Source of the DNA: Desulfobacterales bacterium
GTDB taxonomy: Bacteria > Desulfobacterota > Desulfobacteria > Desulfobacterales > C00003060
Direction: 5' to 3'
Assembly: GCA_030629475.1 (NCBI GenBank)
Contig: DAOVOU010000029.1
Location: 1 to 11,449 of the forward strand
Length of the DNA: 11,449 nt
In this document: positions 1 through 6,493 of the stretch, piece after piece
Position numbering within the stretch: position 1 is the first letter of the stretch
Layout of the letters: each line of letters starts with the position of its first letter
The notes under the pieces: generated by a model
Seen by the model: the letters and a program-made list of their open reading frames with translations, nothing else
Database searches by the model: none
What the model was told of the DNA's origin: nothing
Program-made: the position numbers and the translations under genes

Positions 1-360
1 GAAGGCATCTCTCACTTCAAACCGCAACCACAGCACACGGCCTTTCCGGGCTTTGTTTACGGCGGTTTGATAGCCAGCCTCATCGACTGCCACAGCATCG
101 GCACAGCCATTGCAGCCTCTTATGAGGCTGAATGACGTGAGCCTGGAACCGAGCCGCAAATTACGTTCGTTACGGGCACCCTGAAGGTGAAGTATCTACA
201 TCCTACGCCAATTGACACCGAGCTTATCCTGCGGGCTCATGTTAAAGAGCTACATAAGAAGAAAATCATCGTTGTCTGTTCCGTCTATGCGAATGGCAAG
301 GAATGCGCTCAGGGTGAAGTGATTGGCGTGCGTGCGCCGTGGCATCTGAATCTGGCCTGA
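1..360 (+). pseudogene. PaaI-like hotdog thioesterase, 5' partial, with in-frame TGA
   Basis: Reading frame 1 from the first base gives the C-terminal part of a hotdog-fold acyl-CoA thioesterase: a GGLIASLIDCHS helix segment, then TGTLKVKYLHPTPID and a closing strand region ending in a TGA at 358-360. The frame is broken once, by TGA at 133-135, in a stretch reading YEAE-stop-REPGTEP. Relatives usually have glycine there (AEGR-type sequence), so a single GGA to TGA change explains it. Similarity continues without any frame change on both sides, so this is one gene with a nonsense base, not two genes. The start lies outside the window. It may be a young pseudogene or a base error in the assembly. 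The thioesterase family is recognised by eye; the substrate cannot be told. Confidence 0.7.
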
Positions 361-427
361 ATTCTTGGTCCCTTCGATTGAAAACAGTCTTCCAGTCTAC
401 CACTCATCAGAATTCGGCCTTAAGACA

Positions 428-470
428 TTGACAAAATCTGTGATATCCATTACAAATCTATGACAAAATC
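428..470 (+). promoter_or_regulatory. Candidate sigma-70 promoter with a 10-base direct repeat
   Basis: TTGACA at 428-433 is followed after 17 bases by TACAAA at 451-456 (4 of 6 to the -10 consensus). The decamer TGACAAAATC occurs at 429-438, over the -35, and again at 461-470, just past the -10. Two copies 32 bases apart, about three helical turns, could be an operator, but this rests on one occurrence. It lies about 200 bases before the exported-protein gene at 657. The rest of the 361-656 gap shows no convincing gene. Confidence 0.35.
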
Positions 471-579
471 GGCTGGAGGGTGATCATAGATCGTGCAAGA
501 AATCAACAGAAAGATCTTCCTTTGCCTCTATCTCTCCGCCATTCGCAATCTTCCACAATATGAAGTGTCGACTTATGGC

Positions 580-651
580 TTGACACACAACCCGATTCTT
601 GCCATATCTTTGTCCAAAAAAGTAAATTCTTATCTTTTTAGGAAAGGAGGT
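580..651 (+). promoter_or_regulatory. Candidate proximal promoter and strong ribosome binding site
   Basis: TTGACA at 580-585 matches the -35 consensus fully. The best -10 is TATCTT at 605-610, with a long 19-base spacer, so the promoter is only tentative. The ribosome binding site AAAGGAGGT at 643-651 is almost a perfect anti-SD match, five bases before the ATG at 657. It firmly fixes that start. Confidence 0.4.
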
Positions 652-656
652 ACAAC

Positions 657-1262
657 ATGTTTAGTTTGAATATCAACAGGTTAAGGGTGATTGGTCTGGC
701 AATTGCTTTTGTGGCATTTTCTGCGATTGGATACGCTGACGATATTACAGATTCTATTAACGAAGCATTGCAGTATTACAAGAATGGCGAATATACAGAT
801 GCGGTCGAAAACCTTAATTATGCTTCACAATTAATTCAACAAAAGAAAGGAAAAGCGCTGGAATCTTTTCTTCCTGAGCCTTTGACTGGATGGACAGCAG
901 AAGATGCCACTTCTCAGGTGACTGGTGCCGCTATGTTTGGTGGTGGAGTAACTGTCGAGCGTGAATATCGTAAGGGTTCCAGTTCGATTACTATCCAGAT
1001 TATTACCGATTCCCCGATAATGCAGGGCGTGATGATGATGTTTTCCAATCCCATGTTTGCTGCATCTGAGGGCGGCAAACTGGAAAAAATTGGCCGGCAG
1101 AAAGCTATTGTTAAATTTGATCCCGCCAACAAAGACGGTGATATCAAAATCGTCGTTGCAAATCGTTTCCTCGTGTCAATTGAAGGAGATGGAATAACGA
1201 GGGAAGATTTAAAAGGGTATGCTAAGGCCATCGATTACAAAAAGATGGCATCCCTCCCTTAG
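657..1262 (+). CDS. Exported protein of unknown function, TPR-like N-terminus
   Basis: This is a 201-residue protein that I cannot name. Residues 8-27 form a hydrophobic signal peptide with a likely signal peptidase I site after AIGYA (27/28), so it probably works in the periplasm. There is no lipobox cysteine. Residues 30-66 look like one TPR-style helix pair (ALQYYKNGEYTDAVENL). Residues 70-195 form a beta-rich domain opening with FLPEPLTGWTAEDA and containing AAMFGGG, a TVEREYRKG strand, a methionine-rich MQGVMMMFSNPMF segment and IVVANRFLVSIEG. I have the impression this domain recurs in proteobacterial hypothetical proteins, but no function is known to me. The start is set by a near-perfect Shine-Dalgarno. 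It may share a transcript with the DUF4389-type gene 118 bases downstream. Confidence 0.85.
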   Translation: MFSLNINRLRVIGLAIAFVAFSAIGYADDITDSINEALQYYKNGEYTDAVENLNYASQLIQQKKGKALESFLPEPLTGWTAEDATSQVTGAAMFGGGVTVEREYRKGSSSITIQIITDSPIMQGVMMMFSNPMFAASEGGKLEKIGRQKAIVKFDPANKDGDIKIVVANRFLVSIEGDGITREDLKGYAKAIDYKKMASLP

Positions 1263-1365
1263 CCATAATCAGTCTGTACAATAACAAGCGGACAGGGCTT
1301 TTGTCAAAACTATACGAGCTCGTTTTGGACATCCGAAGAAAAACGGAAAGCTTGAATAAAATCGT

Positions 1366-1373
1366 AAAGGAGG
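1366..1373 (+). promoter_or_regulatory. Strong ribosome binding site for the DUF4389-type gene
   Basis: AAAGGAGG lies seven bases before the ATG at 1381 and decides that start. The preceding gap (1263-1380) also holds a 10-base perfect palindrome, ACGAGCTCGT at 1314-1323, with no clear role. Confidence 0.65.
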
Positions 1374-1380
1374 AAAACGA

Positions 1381-1689
1381 ATGGACGCAGTCCAAACTAC
1401 CGTATTAGCCCGCAAGGGGATCGCCATCCGTCTCCTTTACACTTTCTTCTTTCTGATCGTCTTTGAGATCCTTAAGATCATTGTCCAGGTCACAGTTGTG
1501 TTTCAGTACATCTACCTTTTCATCACAAGAACATACAGTGAACCCTTAAGAAGATTCTCCAACAAGGTTTCGGTCTATGCCTATAGGGTGATGCGATACG
1601 TCACCCTGAATGAAAATGGGCTGCCATTTCCGTTTTCCGATTTCCCAAAGGAAGCGGATCCGCCCGAGCCAGAGGCCCATTTCGAGTAG
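1381..1689 (+). CDS. DUF4389-type small membrane protein
   Basis: This is a 102-residue protein with one long hydrophobic stretch (about residues 14-48, rich in F, I, L and V), long enough for one or two membrane passes. A basic linker TYSEPLRRFSNK follows, then a second amphipathic part (VYAYRVMRYVTLNEN), the characteristic PFPFSDFP motif at about 82-89, and an acidic, proline-rich tail. RLLYTFFF, VVFQYIYLFITR, RRF and PFPFSDFP together match the DUF4389 family as I remember it. Its members are short inner-membrane proteins of unknown role. The length is normal for the family and the Shine-Dalgarno is excellent, so it looks intact, although its 3' end runs straight into a remnant of another gene. 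Confidence 0.8.
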   Translation: MDAVQTTVLARKGIAIRLLYTFFFLIVFEILKIIVQVTVVFQYIYLFITRTYSEPLRRFSNKVSVYAYRVMRYVTLNENGLPFPFSDFPKEADPPEPEAHFE

Positions 1690-1933
1690 AAGTGTTTTCA
1701 AGGCACCTCCGCATAAATGGCTACTCATAGCCCTTGGATGGGAGGTCGCATTAATTGCTGTATTAATCCAGATTCCAACTGTGCGTGAGGCATGTGGTAT
1801 CATAAAGCCTTCTTTCTCAGACCTGGCCATAATCACCGGTTTTGGCCTGGTTGTCTTCGCCATAATCGAAGCAACAAAGGTCGTTCTGAGAAAAAAGATG
1901 CCAGCAGGAAGAAAGATCAACTCTTTGATCTAA
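1676..1933 (+). pseudogene. C-terminal remnant of a P-type cation ATPase
   Basis: This frame reads SRSVFKAPPHKWLLIALGWE, then a hydrophobic segment, IPTVREACGIIKPSFSD, a second hydrophobic segment (LAIITGFGLVVFAIIEATK), and a basic RKK end. It matches the last two transmembrane helices of P-type Ca2+/cation ATPases, where the usual pattern is K/RWLLLA, VPPLQEAFG, LSLxDW, then VFLVIExxK. The phosphorylation, ATP-binding and earlier membrane domains are absent. Upstream, the same frame is only antisense-like noise inside the DUF4389-type gene, with no start or ribosome site. It is therefore most likely the stump of a lost transporter gene. A short membrane peptide starting inside it is possible but less likely. 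Its TAA overlaps the opposing stop of the minus-strand gene at 1930. Confidence 0.6.
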
Positions 1934-2175
1934 GTTCGAACCTGTATAATTCTGTTAAAATAATGCTGGCTGTACTGACGCATCCACTGGGGGATCGTTG
2001 AATTGTCAAAGGCCATGAACAAATCGAGCTTCTTACCCGGTTCAAGGTAGCCCTTCTCTTTCACCGTTTTTCTCAATTTATTATCCATCTCTTCTAATGT
2101 CGGAGCCTCTGCGGATAGCAAATCGTTCCTTGCAATCCAATTTTTCCCGTCATGGCTAACGATTAGTTCGATCAT
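1930..2175 (-). CDS. Small DUF5395-like protein
   Basis: This is an 81-residue soluble protein reading MIELIVSHDGKNWIARND, then a helix SAEAPTLEEMDNKLRKTVKE, then GKKLDLFMAFDNSTIPQWM and RQYSQHYFNRII. The D-x-x-TIP-W-x-RQY-HYFNR end and the TLEEMD helix resemble what I remember of DUF5395, a family of unknown function; this match is from memory and moderate. The fold looks like a small HicB-like beta-beta-alpha start, but no toxin partner is next to it. The frame stays open upstream to 2307, but that extension does not look conserved. The ATG at 2173-2175 follows an AAAAGG-type ribosome site about ten bases away, so I prefer it. It ends tail to tail with the ATPase remnant and is separate from the cob cluster. 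Confidence 0.7.
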   Translation of the reverse strand: MIELIVSHDGKNWIARNDLLSAEAPTLEEMDNKLRKTVKEKGYLEPGKKLDLFMAFDNSTIPQWMRQYSQHYFNRIIQVRT

Positions 2176-2208
2176 TGCTATAGACCTTTTGCGACCTATA
2201 GGTGATTC

Positions 2209-2235
2209 GTTATACATGTGAGAGGCAACTGTCAA
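2209..2235 (-). promoter_or_regulatory. Candidate promoter of the DUF5395-like gene
   Basis: On the minus strand a perfect TTGACA (2230-2235) is followed by TATAAC (2209-2214, 5 of 6), but the spacer is only 15 bases. It points towards the start at 2175, leaving a leader of about 30 bases. The rest of the 2176-2473 gap holds the candidate terminator and the start of the 7-base repeat. Confidence 0.4.
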
Positions 2236-2370
2236 GTAAATAGTTGAGTAGTGGAAGCTACCCATATACCGACACCGTATGTCCAGCGGCCTTTTAGAGC
2301 CGCTCATTCCAAAACAAGGGCTGGGATTAAAGCGAACCAGTACTCACTCCACCAAAAAGCGAGTTCTTAT

Positions 2371-2407
2371 CAAAAAAAATCAAACATCTTTAGGCCATAA
2401 AAAGATG
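2371..2407 (-). terminator. Candidate Rho-independent terminator of the cob cluster
   Basis: On the minus strand a 7-bp stem CATCTTT/AAAGATG (2385-2391 with 2401-2407, 9-base loop) is followed at once by a T-rich tract, TTTGATTTTTTTTG. It lies about 67 bases past the cbiB stop. The stem is short and AT-rich, so termination may be weak, but placement and T-tract fit. Confidence 0.45.
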
Positions 2408-2418
2408 AAAACCGCAAA

Positions 2419-2488
2419 CCAGCAACAAGTATCCAGCATCTAGTATCAAGTATCAAGTATCAAGTATCCAGCATCAAGCAATCAGAAA
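2419..2488. repeat. 7-base degenerate tandem repeat, about 10 units
   Basis: Successive units read CCAGCAA, CAAGTAT, CCAGCAT, CTAGTAT, CAAGTAT three times, CCAGCAT, CAAGCAA, TCAGAAA. The consensus is C-(C/A/T)-A-G-(C/T)-A-(A/T). The cbiB stop codon (2474-2476) lies inside the array. Related arrays appear at 3476-3562 and, worn down, at 9293-9310. Confidence 0.85.
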
Positions 2489-3421
2489 GACCCAGCACAC
2501 AATAAGCCAGATAAAGGCTGAGATGATCATCAGGGTTGTAGCTGTCCGTATATCCTCCATCTGAACAGGATGGGTCTCCTTTCCAATGTACGGCTTTTCA
2601 ATGAGGTGACCTCCGTAATAATTCGGTCCACCCAATCTAATACCAAGGGCCCCGGCAAAGGCCGCTTCCGGGATCCCTGCATTGGGGCTTAGATGTTTCT
2701 GGCCATCCCTTATGGCCGTCTTGATGGTGCCCATACTTGAGCGTTTGATAAGGGGGGCAGCAAGAGATATCACGATTGCCGAAATCCGGGCCGGTATAAA
2801 GTTGGCCGCATCATCGAGTCGGGCGGCAAACCAGCCGAATCTTTTGTAGCGCTCGTTCTTGTGGCCGATCATAGAGTCGAGGGTGTTTATCATCTTGTAG
2901 GCCATGGCGAGCGGGCCTCCGCCAAGTGCCGCATAAAACAAAGGTGCTATTACACCATCCACGAGATTTTCCGCCACAGTCTCTACTGTAGCCCGAACCA
3001 TACCGGCCTCGTCCAGGGACTCCACGTCCCTTCCCACGATCTTAGAGAGTTGTTGCCGTGCCTCATCCAATTCCTTTTGCTTCATTGCGGCATAGACCTT
3101 CAAGGCTTCGGACCTTAATGATTTCACCGACAGGGCGTAATAGATTAAAACGACGTGAAGTGCCAGAGCAAAGCCCGGATGCACGGCCCGAGCTGCTATC
3201 AAAGCAGCAGCGCAGATGAGCCAGGTACCTGATACCAGGGAAATAACCAACAAAGACCCTGCTGTTGTCTCAGAAGAAAGCCCATTGCGAAACATATTTT
3301 CCCAGGATGTTATCCAGCGTCCCATCCAACGAATCGGGTGTGGCAAACCGACGGGGTCACCAATCAGGAAATCCAAGAAAAACGCTGCCGGCAGTACCCA
3401 GGGGAAATATGGATCGTTCAT
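2474..3421 (-). CDS. cbiB: Adenosylcobinamide-phosphate synthase CbiB
   Basis: CbiB is a membrane enzyme that joins the aminopropanol phosphate arm made by CobD to adenosylcobyric acid, giving adenosylcobinamide phosphate. The 315 residues, a normal length, open with a hydrophobic N-terminus. The family hallmark LIGDPxxLPHPIRWMG follows at about 19-34, then membrane segments near 55-78 and 83-98. GRDVESLDEAGMVRATVETVAENLVDGVIAPLFY spans about 130-163, followed by YKMINTLDSMIGHKNERY at 175-192. RLDDAANFIPAR lies near 201-212, SPNAGIPEAAFAGALG near 245-260, and a C-terminal membrane segment at about 294-314. It is the last gene of the cluster, 192 bases after cobD, a gap holding an inverted repeat. 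Its ribosome site is weak. The stop lies inside a tandem repeat, so the last residues may be repeat-derived. It is called cobD in Pseudomonas-style naming. Confidence 0.95.
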   Translation of the reverse strand: MNDPYFPWVLPAAFFLDFLIGDPVGLPHPIRWMGRWITSWENMFRNGLSSETTAGSLLVISLVSGTWLICAAALIAARAVHPGFALALHVVLIYYALSVKSLRSEALKVYAAMKQKELDEARQQLSKIVGRDVESLDEAGMVRATVETVAENLVDGVIAPLFYAALGGGPLAMAYKMINTLDSMIGHKNERYKRFGWFAARLDDAANFIPARISAIVISLAAPLIKRSSMGTIKTAIRDGQKHLSPNAGIPEAAFAGALGIRLGGPNYYGGHLIEKPYIGKETHPVQMEDIRTATTLMIISAFIWLIVCWVFLIA

Positions 3422-3475
3422 TTCGGCTATGCTCGCTCAAAAGGGAGTTCTTGGGATTATTCCGTTCACATGTAC

Positions 3476-3562
3476 GGATACTGGATGCTTGATACTGGAT
3501 ACTTGATGCCGCATTGCCAGGAGTCCCTCTATCCAGCATCCAGCAACCGGTATCCAGTATCC
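3476..3562. repeat. Inverted 7-base repeat arrays forming a possible hairpin
   Basis: The left arm (3476-3509) holds GGATACTGGATGCTTGATAC-type units. The right arm (3530-3562) holds the same 7-base family in the opposite orientation (CCAGCAT, CCAGCAA, CCGGTAT, CCAGTAT). The outer 11 bases pair perfectly (3476-3486 with 3552-3562) and inner bases pair partly in the same 7-base register. It fills much of the 192-base gap between cobD and cbiB. Confidence 0.75.
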
Positions 3563-3613
3563 GCTAGTCAATATCGAAAAGCTTCTTCAAAGGCCAGCGC
3601 TCAGTTACAGAAT

Positions 3614-4675
3614 CTACAATACTCCTTTGAGTATATCCGCACACCTTTTGTTGGCTTCAGAAGTCTTCAGGGCGATCCTGACAAAGCGGTTAGAAAGGCC
3701 GTGAAAATTGGAGCAATCCCTGATCAAGATCTTGTGCTCGGCCATCAGCCTGAAAAGCTCAGGTGCTGTTAAGGTTCCCTTCAATTTGAACAGGATATAA
3801 TGCACATAGCTTGGAAACGGGCAAAGAGAATTGACGCCTTCAAGGTACCCAAGAAATGCCTTTCTTCCTTTATGAACGAATTTGGCGACCTCCCGTACAA
3901 ATGCACTCTGTGTAACGAGAAAGCTGCCTGCGACCTGGGCCAGGCGGTTGACGGTCCAGGGTTGCTTAAACGGTCCGAACGTATTGATGATCTCTGGCGT
4001 GGCGATCAAAAATCCGAGTCTGAGGCCTGGTACCGCGAATATCTTTGAGAAGGATTGCAGGACAATGAGATTCTCTGCTGCAACACTGGCTAAGCTTTCG
4101 GCCTCCCAGTTCGGGACAAAAGGGAGGTAGGATTCGTCTACCACAAAACGCACCCCAGGATAGGTTTCAATGAACAGCTTTAGGGATTGGCCTGGTATGA
4201 GCTGACCTGTGGGATTGTTTGGATTGCAGATAAACACGGTATCCACATCGGCCAGCCTGGATAATATCTCATCAAGGCTTGGCTGAAAGTCCGCCTCTTC
4301 GCGGGCCAAGCAAAATATGGGCTCAGTCCCGTAAGCCTGACAAGCATCCGCATAGTCGGAGTAGGTGGGACCAACGATCAAGACCTGCTTAACCTTGAGG
4401 GCTTTGGGAATCATATAGATAAACTCTGTGGTTCCATTTCCTGCCACCACCTGATTTGCCTCCAGGCCCATTGAGGCAGCAAAGGATACACGTAAACTTT
4501 CGCTGTCAACCTCTGGAAGGGAAGTAATCTCTCCCCATTTTTTTTCGAGCGTTACCTTGAGCCCCGGGGGCACCCCAAAGGGACTCACGTTGCTGCTCAT
4601 GTCCAGGATTTCCCAGGGGGAGCACCCAAGGGTTTTTGCCATTTCATAGATGTTGCCACCGTGTCCTTTTATCAT
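3614..4675 (-). CDS. cobD: L-threonine-O-3-phosphate decarboxylase CobD (PLP enzyme)
   Basis: This is a fold-type I aminotransferase-like enzyme. In the cobamide pathway it decarboxylates threonine phosphate to (R)-1-amino-2-propanol phosphate, the arm that CbiB attaches. I place the start at the ATG at 4673-4675, reading MIKGHGGNIYEMA, the typical N-terminus, which gives 353 residues and begins 10 bases after the cobS stop. An upstream in-frame start at 4705 adds ten unconvincing residues overlapping cobS. From the chosen start, the SSNVSPFGVPPGL segment lies near 27-39, AGNGTTEFIY near 78-87, and NPNNPTG at 151-157. DESY follows at about 180-183 and SFSKIFAVPGLRLG at 208-221, with Lys211 the expected PLP lysine. 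Histidinol-phosphate aminotransferase is the close paralogue, but the flanking cobS and cbiB make CobD the better call. It is called cobC in Pseudomonas-style naming. Confidence 0.9.
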   Translation of the reverse strand: MIKGHGGNIYEMAKTLGCSPWEILDMSSNVSPFGVPPGLKVTLEKKWGEITSLPEVDSESLRVSFAASMGLEANQVVAGNGTTEFIYMIPKALKVKQVLIVGPTYSDYADACQAYGTEPIFCLAREEADFQPSLDEILSRLADVDTVFICNPNNPTGQLIPGQSLKLFIETYPGVRFVVDESYLPFVPNWEAESLASVAAENLIVLQSFSKIFAVPGLRLGFLIATPEIINTFGPFKQPWTVNRLAQVAGSFLVTQSAFVREVAKFVHKGRKAFLGYLEGVNSLCPFPSYVHYILFKLKGTLTAPELFRLMAEHKILIRDCSNFHGLSNRFVRIALKTSEANKRCADILKGVL

Positions 4676-4685
4676 TTTTGCTTTT

Positions 4686-5410
4686 CTATACCCCCATCCC
4701 TGCAAATAAGAACAATCCTGCTTCTGTCACTTCCCCCAGGGCACCCAACATATCGCCGGTAATGCCCCCGAGCTTTTTTTTGTAATAAAGGGTCACGAGC
4801 ATCACGATTCCTATGAATACACCATTCAAGATTATGCCCCTGAAACCGAGCCACAAGGAAAAAGCCACCGGCACTGATAGCCATCCAAGGCTTGCGATGT
4901 TTTTGTTGTCCGCAAAGAACTCCCTAGCTGTTCCTCCTTTGGGACGAATGTAACCCATGAAGTGAATGGCAATAGTGAACGTACCCCTTGCATAGGCGGG
5001 GATGATGATAAGGTAAAATGCTCGATACTCATGGAGGGAAGAAAGCCCAGCCCATTTTGTGCCCAGGACAAAGATCAGGGCAAGGATTCCCATGGTCCCA
5101 ACACGGCTGTCCTTCATGATCTTAAGGGCATCCAGAGAACTTCGGTGGCTGAAAGGCCATCGGCCGTATCCGCAAGCCCGTCAAGGTGAAGTGCGCCGGT
5201 CACGACAGCAAGGAAGACAACGTCAATCAATGACACAATGTTCAAAGGAAAGATATGCTGGAGCATGGCGTCTATCAGCGCGAGCAGCAGTCCCAGGATA
5301 AGTCCTGCGAGCGGAAAATACGGCACCATGCGGTGCCCTGGAAAATCTGCGGGTTTGCCCAATGGAAGGATGGTCAGAAATCGCAAGGCTGCCGTGAGAT
5401 TTCTGATCAT
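4686..5410 (-). CDS. cobS: Cobamide synthase CobS, split by a -1 base frameshift
   Basis: CobS is a membrane protein that joins GDP-activated adenosylcobinamide to the alpha-ribazole (phosphate) made by CobT. The N-terminal part (5410 down to about 5155) reads MIRNLTAALRFLTILPLG, membrane segments, then HLDGLADTADGL. The next residues are found only in the neighbouring frame: FSHRSSLDALKIMKDSRVGT, continuing with KWAGLSSL and the C-terminal membrane segments to a TAG at 4686-4688. FSHR is what the family normally has after DGL, so one T appears missing in the T-run at 5152-5154. Restoring it gives 241 residues, a usual length. As written, translation would end after 98 residues. The start overlaps the cobT stop as ATGA, implying coupled translation. 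It may be a real mutation or an assembly error. Confidence 0.85.
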
Positions 5411-6474
5411 GCCACGCCCTTGCTGACCCCGGCCTGCTCAAAGGTGAGCACTTCCAGAAACACGTGTACTCCGGCTTCTATGATATGCATCGCCAGGGTC
5501 GCCCCCGTGCCCTCCCCAAGACGCATCCCGAGGTCCAGAATCGGCCTGAGCCCCATGTGCTCGAGCATGCGCTGATGCCCCTGTTCCACGGATCGGTGCC
5601 CTGCAAACATATAGTCTGCTACGATAGGAGACATTGCATGGGCCAGCAAAGCCCCGGCTGTTGAAATCAGGCCGTCAATGACCACCGGCCTATGGAAACG
5701 GGCTGCGGCAAGTATGGCACCGGCAATCCCGCCGATCTCAAACCCTCCCACCTTGCTTAACACATCCAACGGGTCCTTGGAATCAGGCGCGTTGACGGTA
5801 ATTCCTTTTTGGATGGCCTGGCATTTTCTGGCAAAGGTTTCGTCATCGACACCGGTGCCACGGCCGCTCATCCGTTGTACAGTATGACCGGTAATCACTG
5901 CTCCAATGGCGCTTGAAGGTGAGGTATTGCCGATGCCCATATCACCGGTCGCAAGCAGTTGCACGCCCTGTTCAAACAAGTCCGCAGCCGCCTGATATCC
6001 TGCCATAACAGACTGTTCTGCCTGTTCCCGCGTCATGGCAGGGCCACAAGTGAAATTGTGCGTGCCTTTGGCAATCTTTTTTACTACCAGCGCATTTTCT
6101 CCTGAGGTCTGTTCCCGGATATCAGAGATGGTCCCTATGTCCACCACCAGGACACGGGCATTGACCTGGCGGGCCAGGACGTTGATTCCAGCCCCGCCCC
6201 GGATGAAGGTCTTGACCATCTCACCGGTCACTTCCTGGGGATAGGCGCTGACTCCCTGTGCCGCAATACCGTGGTCTCCAGCCATAACCAGGACAGCCTT
6301 CTCTTTGACCGAAGGCTCCAGGGTCCGCTGTATACCACACAGCCGCTCTCCGATTAGGTGCAACTCTCCCAGCGCACGGTGCGGCATGACCAGCCCAGAG
6401 GTGTGCTCGCGAGCCTGTTCCATAATCTTTTGATCTGCTGGTTGGATGTCATGAATAATCTGGTTCAACGTCAT
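5407..6474 (-). CDS. cobT: Nicotinate-nucleotide:DMB phosphoribosyltransferase CobT
   Basis: CobT moves the phosphoribosyl group of nicotinate mononucleotide onto the lower-ligand base (5,6-dimethylbenzimidazole or a related base), giving the alpha-ribazole phosphate used by CobS. The 355 residues match the family length. Visible motifs are AGDHGIAAQGVSAYPQEVT at about 65-83, RGGAGINVLARQ at 92-103, and ATGDMGIGNTSPSSAI at 175-190. GRGTGVDDE follows at 204-212, DPLDVLSKVGGFEIGGIAGA at 234-253, and LDLGMRLGEGTGATLA at 313-328. Glu321 sits where Salmonella CobT has its catalytic Glu317. The gene begins 19 bases after the TrpD-like gene and overlaps cobS by four bases. Which base it prefers cannot be read from these motifs. 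It is clearly richer in GC than the two genes upstream of it. Confidence 0.96.
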   Translation of the reverse strand: MTLNQIIHDIQPADQKIMEQAREHTSGLVMPHRALGELHLIGERLCGIQRTLEPSVKEKAVLVMAGDHGIAAQGVSAYPQEVTGEMVKTFIRGGAGINVLARQVNARVLVVDIGTISDIREQTSGENALVVKKIAKGTHNFTCGPAMTREQAEQSVMAGYQAAADLFEQGVQLLATGDMGIGNTSPSSAIGAVITGHTVQRMSGRGTGVDDETFARKCQAIQKGITVNAPDSKDPLDVLSKVGGFEIGGIAGAILAAARFHRPVVIDGLISTAGALLAHAMSPIVADYMFAGHRSVEQGHQRMLEHMGLRPILDLGMRLGEGTGATLAMHIIEAGVHVFLEVLTFEQAGVSKGVA

Positions 6475-6493
6475 CTCTCTTTACCGCCTCCCC

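Noticed and set aside
133..135. TGA read as selenocysteine or as glycine by a variant code
   Set aside because: The position is normally glycine, not a redox cysteine, and TGA serves as the normal stop of cobT, cobU, cbiB and this gene itself.
2176..2307. 44-residue N-terminal extension of the DUF5395-like protein
   Set aside because: It crosses the candidate promoter, has no conserved look, and the inner ATG has a better ribosome site.
2419..2488. CRISPR array
   Set aside because: The repeats are 7 bases and contiguous, with no unique spacers and no cas genes.
3338..3772. Plus-strand open frame of 144 codons across the cobD-cbiB gap
   Set aside because: It runs antisense to cbiB and cobD and through the heptamer repeats. 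The protein looks like translated repeat.
4686..5117. A separate 143-residue gene starting MKDSRVGT
   Set aside because: MKDSR is an internal CobS motif, and the codons before the ATG (LDALKI, FSHRS) are also CobS sequence. It is the second half of a frameshifted cobS.
5150..5158. Programmed -1 frameshifting in cobS
   Set aside because: GGC-CTT-TCA does not form an X-XXY-YYZ slippery heptamer, and I saw no clear pseudoknot after it. A lost base in a T-run is simpler.
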